Shown here piece after piece: positions 1-7,966 of a stretch of 44,599 nt of DNA. The position numbers and the translations under genes are program-made. Within the stretch, counting starts at the first letter, position 1; the number at the start of each line of letters is the position of its first letter. The notes beneath the pieces are model-generated. The model saw nothing but the letters and a program-made list of their open reading frames with translations, searched no databases and was not told the origin of the DNA. Source of the stretch: Pectinatus sp. (GTDB taxonomy: Bacteria > Bacillota > Negativicutes > Selenomonadales > Selenomonadaceae); contig JAHHSR010000010.1 of the NCBI GenBank assembly GCA_020025075.1, positions 1-44,599 of the forward strand, written 5' to 3'.

Positions 1-722
<722 letters not shown>

Positions 723-729
723 ATATCGG

Positions 730-746
730 AGAGCCAATTTGGCTCT
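730..746 (-). other. Leader hairpin just upstream of 16S
   Basis: A 7-bp inverted repeat AGAGCCA / TGGCTCT with a 3-nt loop sits about 8 nt before the mature 16S 5' end. It could be part of the precursor structure recognised during rRNA maturation; that role is inferred from position only. Confidence 0.45.
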
Positions 747-829
747 AAATTACAAAAGTAAAAGAAATTGTTTAGGTTTTTTGAAAAACCCGCACATTCA
801 GATGTTTCGAAAACATTTGATGTATTATT

Positions 830-844
830 CACTTTTCAGAGTGC
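830..844 (-). promoter_or_regulatory. Possible boxA-like antitermination element in the rRNA leader
   Basis: The minus strand reads GCACTCTGAAAAGTG about 20 nt downstream of the rrn -10 box. It resembles the TGTTCTTTGAAAACT boxA of Gram-positive rRNA leaders, which binds NusB/S10, but it is an imperfect match. Between it and the hairpin at 730-746 only short AT-rich inverted repeats are visible. Confidence 0.35.
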
Positions 845-863
845 TTCGTGAATCAGCTTGTTT

Positions 864-892
864 ATTGTATCAAACCGATTTTATTTTGTCAA
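864..892 (-). promoter_or_regulatory. rRNA operon promoter
   Basis: On the minus strand a perfect -35 TTGACA (892-887), a 17-bp spacer and a -10 TACAAT (869-864) precede the 16S leader. An A-rich run directly upstream could act as an UP element. Transcription would start about 135 nt before mature 16S. Confidence 0.8.
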
Positions 893-931
893 GCATTTTT
901 ATTTCTTTTTTTCACCGGAGTGAAATCCCCG

Positions 932-960
932 ATAAAAAATGTCCTCCATTTCTGAAGGAC
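932..960 (-). terminator. Probable terminator of the tRNA-Leu gene
   Basis: A GTCCT/AGGAC stem (941-960, minus strand) is followed by ATTTTTTATC. It lies between the tRNA-Leu 3' end and the rRNA promoter, so the tRNA and rRNA are probably separate units. The stem is only 5 bp, so termination may be partial. Confidence 0.5.
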
Positions 961-973
961 AGAAAATACTAAA

Positions 974-1060
974 TGGTGCCGTTGGTGGGAGTCGAACCCA
1001 CACACTGTTGCCAGCGGCAGATTTTGAGTCTGCTGCGTCTGCCAATTCCGCCACAACGGC
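974..1060 (-). tRNA. tRNA-Leu (anticodon CAA)
   Basis: The minus strand folds as a class II tRNA. The acceptor GCCGTTG pairs with CAACGGC, the anticodon loop is CTCAAAA (anticodon CAA, reading UUG), and there is a long variable arm. The T arm contains GGTTCGACTCC, and CCA is encoded at 976-974. The 87-nt length with the long variable arm fits leucine. Confidence 0.96.
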
Positions 1061-1089
1061 ATATTTTGTTTTGTTGCCTAACAAGTAGA

Positions 1090-1118
1090 ATTTTATTATA
1101 AAGCAGCGATTCTGTCAA
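1090..1118 (-). promoter_or_regulatory. Promoter of the tRNA-Leu gene
   Basis: The minus strand has TTGACA (1118-1113), a 17-bp spacer and TAAAAT (1095-1090), about 30 nt upstream of the tRNA. Its -35 flank (ATGCTTGACA) matches the flank of the rRNA promoter at 892, suggesting related strong stable-RNA promoters. Confidence 0.7.
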
Positions 1119-1136
1119 GCATTTTTTTAAATTTTT

Positions 1137-1400
1137 TTATTTTTTTTGGAGATACGCACTATGACTGCGCGGAAATTCTAAGCGCACAGCCTTTTTCAGC
1201 TGTTTTTTCAGCGCCTCAAATGAGTCGAAGAGCATGGTTTTATCATTAAAGCCATGCTCCAACATTTCATACGAGAACTCATTTATTTTGCGCACGGTTA
1301 TGAAGCGATCTTTTTTGTAAGTGTAAAGCGTAATTTCTTCCGTTTCATTTTCTTTTATATATTTAAACATCGTATTCACAGCTTGCGCTAAATTGAGCAT
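1137..1400 (-). CDS. Small hypothetical protein downstream of exoA
   Basis: An 87-aa product that I cannot assign to a family. It is charged and mixed in character (Glu/Lys rich, several aromatic residues), with no signal peptide, membrane segment or cysteine motif. A good ribosome binding site (AGGGGAAG, minus strand) precedes the ATG by about 6 nt. The gene starts 13 bp after the exoA stop, so it is probably the last gene of the rnmV-ksgA-exoA unit. A T-run lies at its 3' end. It is probably a real gene because of the RBS and spacing, but its function is unknown. Confidence 0.6.
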   Translation of the reverse strand: MLNLAQAVNTMFKYIKENETEEITLYTYKKDRFITVRKINEFSYEMLEHGFNDKTMLFDSFEALKKQLKKAVRLEFPRSHSAYLQKK

Positions 1401-1413
1401 TTTTCTTCCCCTA

Positions 1414-2193
1414 CTACACTTTCATATCACGCCAATTCCCTGCTAACTGCAAACTCACGGGACAATGGTCACTGCCAAAAATATCGCTATGAATGGCTGC
1501 TTGTTCTATCTTTAAGCGCCAATTTTGTGAGACTAAAAAATAGTCTATGCGCCAGCCGGCATTTCTTTCGCGTGCTTTACGCAAGTACGACCACCAACTG
1601 TATTGCCCCGCAAGGTCAGGATAAAGACTGCGAAAACTATCTACAAAACCACTTGCTAAAAGCTCCGTAAACTTTTCCCTTTCAATATCACTAAAGCCAG
1701 CACTCTTATGATTGCTTGCTGGATTTTTAAGGTCTATCTCGTTATGGGCGACATTCATATCCCCACAGACGAGTACTGGCTTTTGAGCTGCTAATTTTCC
1801 AAGATACGCCCTTAGGCTATCCTCCCATGCAACGCGATAATCTATGCGCGCCAATTCTTGACGGGAGTTGGGAACATACACATTGACGAGATAAAAATCC
1901 ACATATTCTAATGTAATGGCGCGCCCTTCCACATCATATTCAGGCAAACCTATCCCATAAGTAACATTTAAAGGCTCATATTTGCTAAAAGCTGCCGTAC
2001 CAGAATAGCCTTTCTTTTCAGCTGAAAACCAATATTGCTTATAACCAGGAAGGTCTAGTTCAGCTTGTCCTTGTTGCATCTTCGTTTCCTGTAAGCAAAA
2101 AACATCGGCGTTTAATGCTAAGAAACTATCCATAAATCCCTTTTTGAGACATGCGCGCAGGCCATTGACATTCCAAGAAACAAATTTTCTCAT
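1414..2193 (-). CDS. exoA: Exodeoxyribonuclease III / AP endonuclease (ExoA/XthA family)
   Basis: A 259-aa member of the exonuclease-endonuclease-phosphatase superfamily, which cleaves DNA at abasic sites in base excision repair and has 3'-5' exonuclease activity. Family motifs run in order: the SWNVNGLRA start, LQETK (metal-binding Glu), NVYVPNS, GDMNVAH, WRIDYFLVS, and the C-terminal GSDHCPV with the catalytic Asp-His pair. Length matches Bacillus ExoA (about 250 aa). The ATG overlaps the ksgA stop by 4 nt, indicating translational coupling. The family call is firm. Confidence 0.95.
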   Translation of the reverse strand: MRKFVSWNVNGLRACLKKGFMDSFLALNADVFCLQETKMQQGQAELDLPGYKQYWFSAEKKGYSGTAAFSKYEPLNVTYGIGLPEYDVEGRAITLEYVDFYLVNVYVPNSRQELARIDYRVAWEDSLRAYLGKLAAQKPVLVCGDMNVAHNEIDLKNPASNHKSAGFSDIEREKFTELLASGFVDSFRSLYPDLAGQYSWWSYLRKARERNAGWRIDYFLVSQNWRLKIEQAAIHSDIFGSDHCPVSLQLAGNWRDMKV

Positions 2194-3047
2194 CTGCCTC
2201 CTCCTTGCATGCTGATTGCATCGGCAATCGTCACGTATTCAGCTATGGAAAGTGTCTCCCCGCGCCGTGTTGCCTCAATACCATTATATTGCAAGACGGT
2301 TTTTATCAGTTCTTTAGAAAAGCCGCCACCGCAAAGAGAATTGAGCAGCGTCTTGCGTCGCTGGCCAAAAGCTGCTTTAACCAATTTGAAGAATAATTTT
2401 TCGTCTTTCGGCAAAAAGGGAAGCTCATCATAGACATCACAAGCTATTACAGACGATTCCACCTCAGGCATCGGGATAAAAGAACGCGGTGAAACATCAA
2501 AGCAGATCGTAGGTTTACTATAATATTGCACCGCCACCGACAAAGCACCATAAGCCCTGCTGCCAGGCTCAGCCGCCATTCTTTCTGCTACTTCCTTTTG
2601 CACCATTGTGACAATTTTCGTTACAGGCAAATGCTGCTCAAAAAGTGCCATGATAATGGGCGTCGTAATGTAATAGGGCAGATTGGCAACCACTTTAAAC
2701 GAACCTGAAAATAAAGATTTTATATCCGTTTTTAATATATCGCCATGAACGAGCTTAAAGTTGTCATATCCTTCCAGCGTATGCGAAAGGACAGGAAGAA
2801 GCCTGTTGTCAAGCTCAACGGCTGTAACTTTTGCTCCAGTCTCCAAAAGGCCTTGTGTCAAAGTACCTATCCCTGGGCCGATTTCGAGCACTTCATCTTC
2901 GGGACCTAATTCGGCAGCTTGTGCAATGCTAGTAACGACACCAGCATCAATTAAAAAATTCTGCCCCAACTTCTTATTCGTGCTAATCCCAAAACGTTTT
3001 AAAATATACTGCGTAACTTCTCTTTTTGCTATAACTGGTTGCTGCAT
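2190..3047 (-). CDS. rsmA: 16S rRNA (adenine1518-N6/adenine1519-N6)-dimethyltransferase
   Basis: RsmA (KsgA) dimethylates two adjacent adenines in the 3' terminal hairpin of 16S rRNA using SAM, late in 30S assembly. Visible motifs are KKLGQNFLID near the N-terminus, the SAM-binding VLEIGPGIGTLT, and the catalytic NLPYYITTPI. I chose the ATG at 3047 because AGAGGGGAT lies 8 nt upstream; an in-frame ATG at 3086 would overlap rnmV by 23 nt and lacks a good RBS. That RBS overlaps the rnmV stop codon. With the chosen start the protein is 285 aa, normal for the family. Confidence 0.96.
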   Translation of the reverse strand: MQQPVIAKREVTQYILKRFGISTNKKLGQNFLIDAGVVTSIAQAAELGPEDEVLEIGPGIGTLTQGLLETGAKVTAVELDNRLLPVLSHTLEGYDNFKLVHGDILKTDIKSLFSGSFKVVANLPYYITTPIIMALFEQHLPVTKIVTMVQKEVAERMAAEPGSRAYGALSVAVQYYSKPTICFDVSPRSFIPMPEVESSVIACDVYDELPFLPKDEKLFFKLVKAAFGQRRKTLLNSLCGGGFSKELIKTVLQYNGIEATRRGETLSIAEYVTIADAISMQGGGR

Positions 3048-3063
3048 TATCTTATATCCCCTC

Positions 3064-4033
3064 TTAGATGGGGCTCCTTTCATCATTTTTCATATCATAT
3101 TGTCTAAGTGCATCAGAAAATTCCTCACGGCTCACGCCATAGTGATTAAGGCGCCGCAAAAAGACCTTGGCATTGGCATATCCAATGCCCAAAAAAACTC
3201 CAATTGCCGCCCGCTTAGCACTAGCCATCGCCGTACCGCTTAATCCATTTTGCAAAAGGTCTGCCGCAAAAAACAACGGCTTTTTCCCTTCCTGCAGGGT
3301 GCGCACCTTCAAAAGAGCCTTTCTAATCGCTTCCGGCTGCGCCTGCTCTATGCCGATATCATTATTGGCATAGGCCTCTTCTTGCGGCACAAAGGCATGC
3401 TTGGCCTGAGGAAATAATTTTGCCAAGCGGCGACGAATCCTCTCCCCTGCCGTATCGGGGTCTGTCAAAATTATGATGCCCCGCTTTTTATAAGCACATT
3501 CAATCTGGGCTGCAGCAGCTGCCACAGCGTCGTTCACAGCAAAGCGCAACATTTGCTGCAGTTCTCCTACGAACTTCTCGCACTTTCATGCGAGCACAGA
3601 CTATATCTTATCCTTCGGCATCACCCGTTAAGGCTCGCCCATATCCACGCGCTTGCGTGTACTTCCCTCAGGGAATAGTCGTTGAGCTTTTTCCTATTCG
3701 GAACTTAGCTGCTGATTGCCCATTAAAAAGCACTTAGGATTTAACCTTATGCCATATGAGCAATTTTTTCTGCTTTCGCCGCTTTCGCGCCTAGCCGTAT
3801 TTCATGCTTACGCTGTAGCTTGCTCATCTTTAGGGGGTCCCAGCAGTTAAGGCGATAAACCTTCCAGCATTGCCTGCTGTGCACATATTTCTATATGTAC
3901 CGACCAATACTTAATCGGAAAGGGCTTTTTTATTGAGGCCAAAGCCGCCCGTTATGAGGCAATCTGCTTCTACCGCCTTATTGACAGCCACTACATCCAT
4001 CTTCCCTTCCACTACGATTACTTCTTTAATCAT
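3064..4033 (-). CDS. rnmV: Ribonuclease M5, gene split by a group I intron
   Basis: RNase M5 is a Toprim nuclease that makes the mature ends of 5S rRNA. Exon 1 (4033 to 3914/3913) encodes 40 residues, starting MIKEVIVVEGKMD and carrying the catalytic Glu of Toprim. Exon 2 (3555 or 3509 down to 3064) carries ILTDPDTAGERIR with the Asp-x-Asp motif, plus the C-terminal M5 region (IGYANAKVFLRRL). In between lie in-frame stops and about 360-400 nt of structured RNA. Joining GAT to CAA (3914/3555) gives 203 aa; joining GATT to CCCAG (3913/3509) gives 188 aa, close to the roughly 186 aa of the Bacillus enzyme. Both joins keep frame. The start has RBS GAGGAGGG. The neighbours (3D protein, ksgA) match the classical rnmV locus. 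Confidence 0.85.
3556..3913 (-). ncRNA. Group I self-splicing intron inside rnmV
   Basis: Minus-strand hallmarks are seen directly. The S-type element AAGATATAGTC lies at 3609-3599, and its UAGUC pairs with GACUA in the R-type element GCTCAACGACTA (3687-3676) to form P7. P3 is UAAGGUU (3749-3743) with AGCCUUA (3635-3629). P1 is CCGAUU (3918-3913) with GGUCGG (3905-3900), ending in U.G pairs at the 5' splice site. P2 is an 8-bp hairpin at 3900-3881. A Q-like segment with GCAGCTAAG lies at 3717-3700, a TTCCC/GGGAA hairpin after P7 (3675-3663) resembles P7.1, and a P9 hairpin CTCGCA/TGCGAG follows P7. No homing endonuclease is encoded. The 3' end is after G at 3556, or alternatively after G at 3510. 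Self-splicing is inferred from structure, not shown. Confidence 0.85.
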
Positions 4034-4062
4034 GGCTTTTCCCTCCTCATTCTCGCTTCCCC

Positions 4063-4071
4063 ATTATATCA
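4063..4071 (-). promoter_or_regulatory. Extended -10 promoter of the rnmV-ksgA-exoA unit
   Basis: The minus strand reads TGATATAAT, a perfect TATAAT with the TGn extension, about 30 nt upstream of the rnmV ATG and directly after the preceding terminator. No good -35 is visible because that position overlaps the terminator stem. Confidence 0.6.
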
Positions 4072-4074
4072 TAC

Positions 4075-4108
4075 AAAACAAAAGCGGCCGCACCCAAAGG
4101 CACGACCG
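4075..4108 (-). terminator. Terminator after the 3D-domain protein gene
   Basis: A 10-bp stem (4085-4094 with 4099-4108, some G.U pairs) and a 4-nt loop are followed on the minus strand by TTTTGTTTT. The other strand also has a T-run, so the hairpin may work both ways. It separates the 3D-protein gene from rnmV. Confidence 0.8.
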
Positions 4109-4113
4109 TTTTT

Positions 4114-5094
4114 TTAATTTTCCAGTATATAGACATCGACATTGCGGCGACCCCAATTCATGGCTTCTGCATAGGTGTCAACGCAAACATCTATTGCCCT
4201 GCCGCTAAAACCGCCCGTATCGGCAGCAATTGCCTCACCATAGCCCGGTATGTAAACATGCGAGCCAAGCGGTATGACATTTGGGTCGACGGCAATTACG
4301 CCCCGGCGTGCCGGAACGCCAGTTGCCGTATAGCCACTGCCGCCACCATCACTGGGCAAATAAGCACTCGCTTCAACATTTATCACTTTGCTATATGGAG
4401 AAATACCAGCTGCCGCCTTGGGGCGCGCCCCCTCTTCCACTATCTCGGGTACAGCAACTTTCGTTATTGACTCTTGCAAAACTTCCTCAGCAATTTTTTC
4501 ACCGTGCAGATAAGACTCGCGCACAGTAACGCGGCCTATCCCGTCAATTCCCTTTTGCACTACTTTGCTTTTACCCACTTCAAGCTGCGGATTTTTGCGG
4601 TGAATGACCTCGTACGGTATCTTTTTATCGCGCAGCTCAATCTTGCGCGTCAGCGGTTCCAACTTGACGAACATATCATCGCGCAAGGTGGCATTTTTAT
4701 CGGGCAAAGCTGCATACATGGATGGGCTGTAGCCAAGCTCCTCCATCAGGCCGCGCACGTCTTTAGCCGCCGAAAAGACAATCCTTTTACGGCCAAAGAC
4801 TTCGACATTGACCGGCGTCTTGCTTTTTACCGTAATGACCGTGCCATTAGAAATTTTGTCCGTCGAGAGGCTATAAGAATCGCCCTTTTTAAACTCTATT
4901 CCCGACTGGCGGATAATCTCCAGCGGATTGTCGTAAACAGTCCGCACCGTTATCTTCCTATTGTCGCTTACAACCGTAACGCTTTTATTGGTATTCGAAA
5001 AGCCGGCGACAAATAGCATGATTACCACCAGAAAAATACTCAAAGACAGTCCTAAAAGCTGATTATGAAATGATTTGCTCTTTTGCTGAGTCAT
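4114..5094 (-). CDS. yabE: YabE-like cell wall protein: DUF348, G5 and C-terminal 3D domain
   Basis: A 326-aa exported protein with an N-terminal signal-anchor (about residues 15-32). Next come DUF348-type beta repeats (about 38-170), a G5-like segment (about 155-215) and a C-terminal 3D domain (about 243-326). The three conserved aspartates of the 3D domain are visible in VDPNVIPLG, ADTGG and IDVCVDT. In this family the 3D fold is related to lytic transglycosylase MltA and is expected to act on peptidoglycan outside the membrane. The RBS AAGGAGG lies ahead of the ATG. Position beside tatD and rnmV matches yabE of Bacillus. Hydrolytic activity is inferred. Confidence 0.88.
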   Translation of the reverse strand: MTQQKSKSFHNQLLGLSLSIFLVVIMLFVAGFSNTNKSVTVVSDNRKITVRTVYDNPLEIIRQSGIEFKKGDSYSLSTDKISNGTVITVKSKTPVNVEVFGRKRIVFSAAKDVRGLMEELGYSPSMYAALPDKNATLRDDMFVKLEPLTRKIELRDKKIPYEVIHRKNPQLEVGKSKVVQKGIDGIGRVTVRESYLHGEKIAEEVLQESITKVAVPEIVEEGARPKAAAGISPYSKVINVEASAYLPSDGGGSGYTATGVPARRGVIAVDPNVIPLGSHVYIPGYGEAIAADTGGFSGRAIDVCVDTYAEAMNWGRRNVDVYILEN

Positions 5095-5123
5095 TAACTT
5101 CCTCCTTCATCACTTTTTGAAGG

Positions 5124-5153
5124 ATTATAGCATATGATTTACAACATTGTCAA
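5124..5153 (-). promoter_or_regulatory. Promoter of the yabE-like gene
   Basis: On the minus strand TTGACA (5153-5148), an 18-bp spacer and TATAAT (5129-5124) lie 30 nt before the start codon. The rest of the gap to tatD (5154-5254) is very AT-rich with no clear hairpin. Confidence 0.75.
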
Positions 5154-5254
5154 ATTATCTATTTTTTTTATTAAATTTAACAACATTTATAGACATTTGT
5201 ATTATTTTAAATAACATCAATACTAATGTATATATTATAAGCATTAATAAGTCA

Positions 5255-6028
5255 TTATAGTTTTTTATCAAAGAATAAATGCTCTGCATTTTCAGTTGTC
5301 TTTAAAGCGACTTCTTCTGGCGCAATTTCTTTGATTTCTGCTATTTTGGCTGCAATATAAGGCAAAAAAGCAGGCTCATTTTTTTTGCCGCGCATGGGAA
5401 CGGGGGCAAGATAAGGACAATCTGTTTCCAGAAGCAGTCTTTCTAAAGGTAACATCTTTACAACGTCAGGTAATTTTGCGGCATTTTTAAAGGTTAATGG
5501 TCCATCAATGCCGATAAACCACCCCATATGCAGCAGCTCTTTTGCCATCTCAACACTGCCTGAATAGCAGTGAATTGAGCCTTGCACACCTTTTCCTTCG
5601 CGGCGCAAAATAGCCATCAAATCGCCATGCGCATCGCGTGCGTGAATACTCACTGGCAAATGGAGCTGACGCGCCAAATCGAGCTGGGCGATAAAGATTT
5701 TTCTTTGCTCTTCTTTGTTGTCGTCGCGAAAGTGATAGTCAAGCCCAATTTCTCCAATGGCAACGACCTTCTCATTCTCCGTCAAGTGGGCTAATTCATC
5801 TATATGATGAAAATCAAAACCATCTATTTCTTCAGGATGTACTCCAACGCCGGCAAAAACAATTTCTTCTGCCGAGGCAATTTGCAATACGCGCTGCGCA
5901 TTTGCAAGGCTGACGCTCATATTGATAATTTTTTTTACGCCTGCATCTTCTGCCCGCCTGATGACCGCCTGACGTTCTCCTTCAAACTGCTCATCATCAA
6001 TGTGGGCATGGGTATCAATAAAAATCAT
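5255..6028 (-). CDS. tatD: TatD family metal-dependent DNase/hydrolase
   Basis: A 257-aa TIM-barrel metallohydrolase. Metal-ligand motifs in order are DTHAHIDD (His-x-His), GEIGLDYHF (Glu), HARDAH, HCYSG and ETDCPYLAP (Asp). TatD proteins are Mg-dependent 3'-5' exonucleases linked to DNA repair and quality control. The start codon overlaps the metG stop by 4 nt (ATGA), so the two are co-translated, as in Bacillus metS-yabD. The family call is firm; the physiological substrate is not visible. Confidence 0.94.
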   Translation of the reverse strand: MIFIDTHAHIDDEQFEGERQAVIRRAEDAGVKKIINMSVSLANAQRVLQIASAEEIVFAGVGVHPEEIDGFDFHHIDELAHLTENEKVVAIGEIGLDYHFRDDNKEEQRKIFIAQLDLARQLHLPVSIHARDAHGDLMAILRREGKGVQGSIHCYSGSVEMAKELLHMGWFIGIDGPLTFKNAAKLPDVVKMLPLERLLLETDCPYLAPVPMRGKKNEPAFLPYIAAKIAEIKEIAPEEVALKTTENAEHLFFDKKL

Positions 6029-7944
6029 TTTACCTTGCTCCCTGCCGGCATATCTACTTCGACGAGCTTTAAGCCATCTTCATTGGAAGCAGCTAAAATC
6101 ATGCCATAGGACATGATGCCGCGCAATTTAGCAGGTTTTAAATTCTTTACCAAAACGACGTGCTTGCCGACTAATTCTTCTTCTGTGTAGAACTTAGCTA
6201 TCCCGGAAACTACGGTTCTTTCCTCATCACCGGTATTGATGCAAAGCTGCATGAGCTTATCTGTCTTTGGCACCTTTTGCGCAGATTTTATTTCGGCAAC
6301 GCATAACTCAACCTTGAAAAAATCATCAATGGAAATCGTGCCTATACCATCTTTATCATCATTTGCAGGCTTTTTTTCCGCTTTGGCGACAACCTGCGGT
6401 GTCTTTACTTCCTTTTCGACTTCAATGCGCGGGAAAAGCTGCTCGGGAGCGCCAACGGTATGGCCAATTGGCAAAATTCCCCACTTGCCATCTACATCAA
6501 ATTGTAAAGTCGAAAAATCTTGCGCCAAATTAAGCTGCTGCCAAACCTTTTTTGCTGTCTGTGGCATCATCGGTGCAATTAAAATTGCCGTGAGGCGAAG
6601 GCTTTCTGCCAAATCATAAAGAACGCGATTTAATGTCGCTCTCTTTTTCTCATCTTTAGCTAAAGCCCATGGCATCGTTTCATCAATATATTTATTAGCC
6701 CGGCCGATAAAGCTCCATACTGTCTTTAGCGCTTCTGAAATTTCACTTTTGTCCATCTGCTCACGGTACTGCAAAAGGCAATTCTTAGCCGCAGCGATAA
6801 GATTTTCATCAACTGCCTGCATTGGCGCTGGCGCTTCGATGAAGCCGTTATTGAATTTTCCTATCATATTCAAAGTGCGGTGCAGCAAATTGCCAAGGTC
6901 ATTTGCTAAATCAGAGTTAATGCGAGAAATCAGCGCTTCACGAGAAAAATTGCCATCATGTCCAAGATTGATTTCACGCAGCAAGAAATAGCGTATTGCA
7001 TCAGCACCAAATTCATCAATGAGCGCCATCGGCTCTACGACATTGCCTTTAGATTTGCTCATTTTGTCACCATCGACGACAAGCCAGCCGTGACCATAGA
7101 CCATTTTCGGCAGCGGCAAATCTAGTGCCATGAGGATAATCGGCCAGATGATGGCGTGAAAGCGCACGATTTCCTTGCCTACGAGATGCAAATCGGCCGG
7201 CCAGTATTTTTGAAATTTTTCAGGGTCATTCAAAAAGCCAATAGCCGTAAGATAGTTGGAAAGGGCATCAAACCAAACATAGATGACATGCTTATCATCA
7301 ACCGGTACTGGTATGCCCCAGTTAAAGGAAGTACGCGAAATGCAAAGGTCATCAAGGCCCTGCTTGATAAAGTTAATCATCTCATTGCGGCGCGAGGTTG
7401 GCTGAATAAAATCGGGGTTTTCATCAATGTATTTGAGCAGGCGGTCTTCATATTTAGAAAGCTTGAAAAAGTAAGCTTCTTCACTTACTTCTTTGACGGG
7501 GCGTCCACAATCGGGGCACTTGCCATCGACCAGCTGGCGTTCAAGCCAAAACGATTCACATGGCGTACAATAAAGCCCTTTGTATTCCCCCTTATAGATA
7601 TCGCCTTTTTTATAAATGCGCCAAAAAACTTCTTGCACAACATCGCGATGGCGTTCCTGTGTCGTGCGCAAAAAATCATCATTAGAAATATCGAGCTTTT
7701 TCCACAAAGCCTGAAAGCCCGCTACGATTTTATCGACATATTCCTGCGGCGTCACGCCCTGCTCTTCTGCCTTTTGCTGAATTTTCTGGCCATGTTCGTC
7801 GGAGCCAGTCAAAAAGAATACATCATAGCCGCAAAGGCGCTTGTAACGCGCAATAGTATCAGCTATCGTCGTGCAATAGGCATGACCGATGTGCAGCTTA
7901 GCACTCGGATAATAAATCGGTGTTGTTATATAATACTTTTTCAT
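6025..7944 (-). CDS. metG: Methionyl-tRNA synthetase with C-terminal tRNA-binding domain
   Basis: Class I synthetase charging tRNA-Met, 639 aa. It shows the HIGH signature (HIGH at residues 18-21), a zinc knuckle CTPC...CPDC around 125-145, the Rossmann-fold end with KMSKS near residue 295, the anticodon-binding helical region, and a C-terminal OB-fold (EMAP II-like tRBD, about 540-639). The zinc pattern and appended tRBD fit the MetG1/MetS type of Firmicutes. It lies between rsmI and tatD, conserved with Bacillus. No T-box is seen upstream; expression probably comes from the operon. Confidence 0.97.
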   Translation of the reverse strand: MKKYYITTPIYYPSAKLHIGHAYCTTIADTIARYKRLCGYDVFFLTGSDEHGQKIQQKAEEQGVTPQEYVDKIVAGFQALWKKLDISNDDFLRTTQERHRDVVQEVFWRIYKKGDIYKGEYKGLYCTPCESFWLERQLVDGKCPDCGRPVKEVSEEAYFFKLSKYEDRLLKYIDENPDFIQPTSRRNEMINFIKQGLDDLCISRTSFNWGIPVPVDDKHVIYVWFDALSNYLTAIGFLNDPEKFQKYWPADLHLVGKEIVRFHAIIWPIILMALDLPLPKMVYGHGWLVVDGDKMSKSKGNVVEPMALIDEFGADAIRYFLLREINLGHDGNFSREALISRINSDLANDLGNLLHRTLNMIGKFNNGFIEAPAPMQAVDENLIAAAKNCLLQYREQMDKSEISEALKTVWSFIGRANKYIDETMPWALAKDEKKRATLNRVLYDLAESLRLTAILIAPMMPQTAKKVWQQLNLAQDFSTLQFDVDGKWGILPIGHTVGAPEQLFPRIEVEKEVKTPQVVAKAEKKPANDDKDGIGTISIDDFFKVELCVAEIKSAQKVPKTDKLMQLCINTGDEERTVVSGIAKFYTEEELVGKHVVLVKNLKPAKLRGIMSYGMILAASNEDGLKLVEVDMPAGSKVK

Positions 7945-7966
7945 TTATATTCCCCTTCATTAAATG

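Noticed and set aside
911..926. TTTCAC/GTGAAA hairpin near the rRNA promoter as a terminator
   Set aside because: The T-run is on the wrong side for minus-strand transcription and no plus-strand gene ends here.
899..1084. Short minus-strand open frame over the tRNA-Leu
   Set aside because: It translates the tRNA gene and its terminator; the tRNA fold is unambiguous.
3064..4033. rnmV as a plain pseudogene or two separate genes
   Set aside because: Both halves stay in frame with intact active-site residues, and the interruption has ordered ribozyme helices. The downstream half has no RBS of its own, which argues for one spliced gene.
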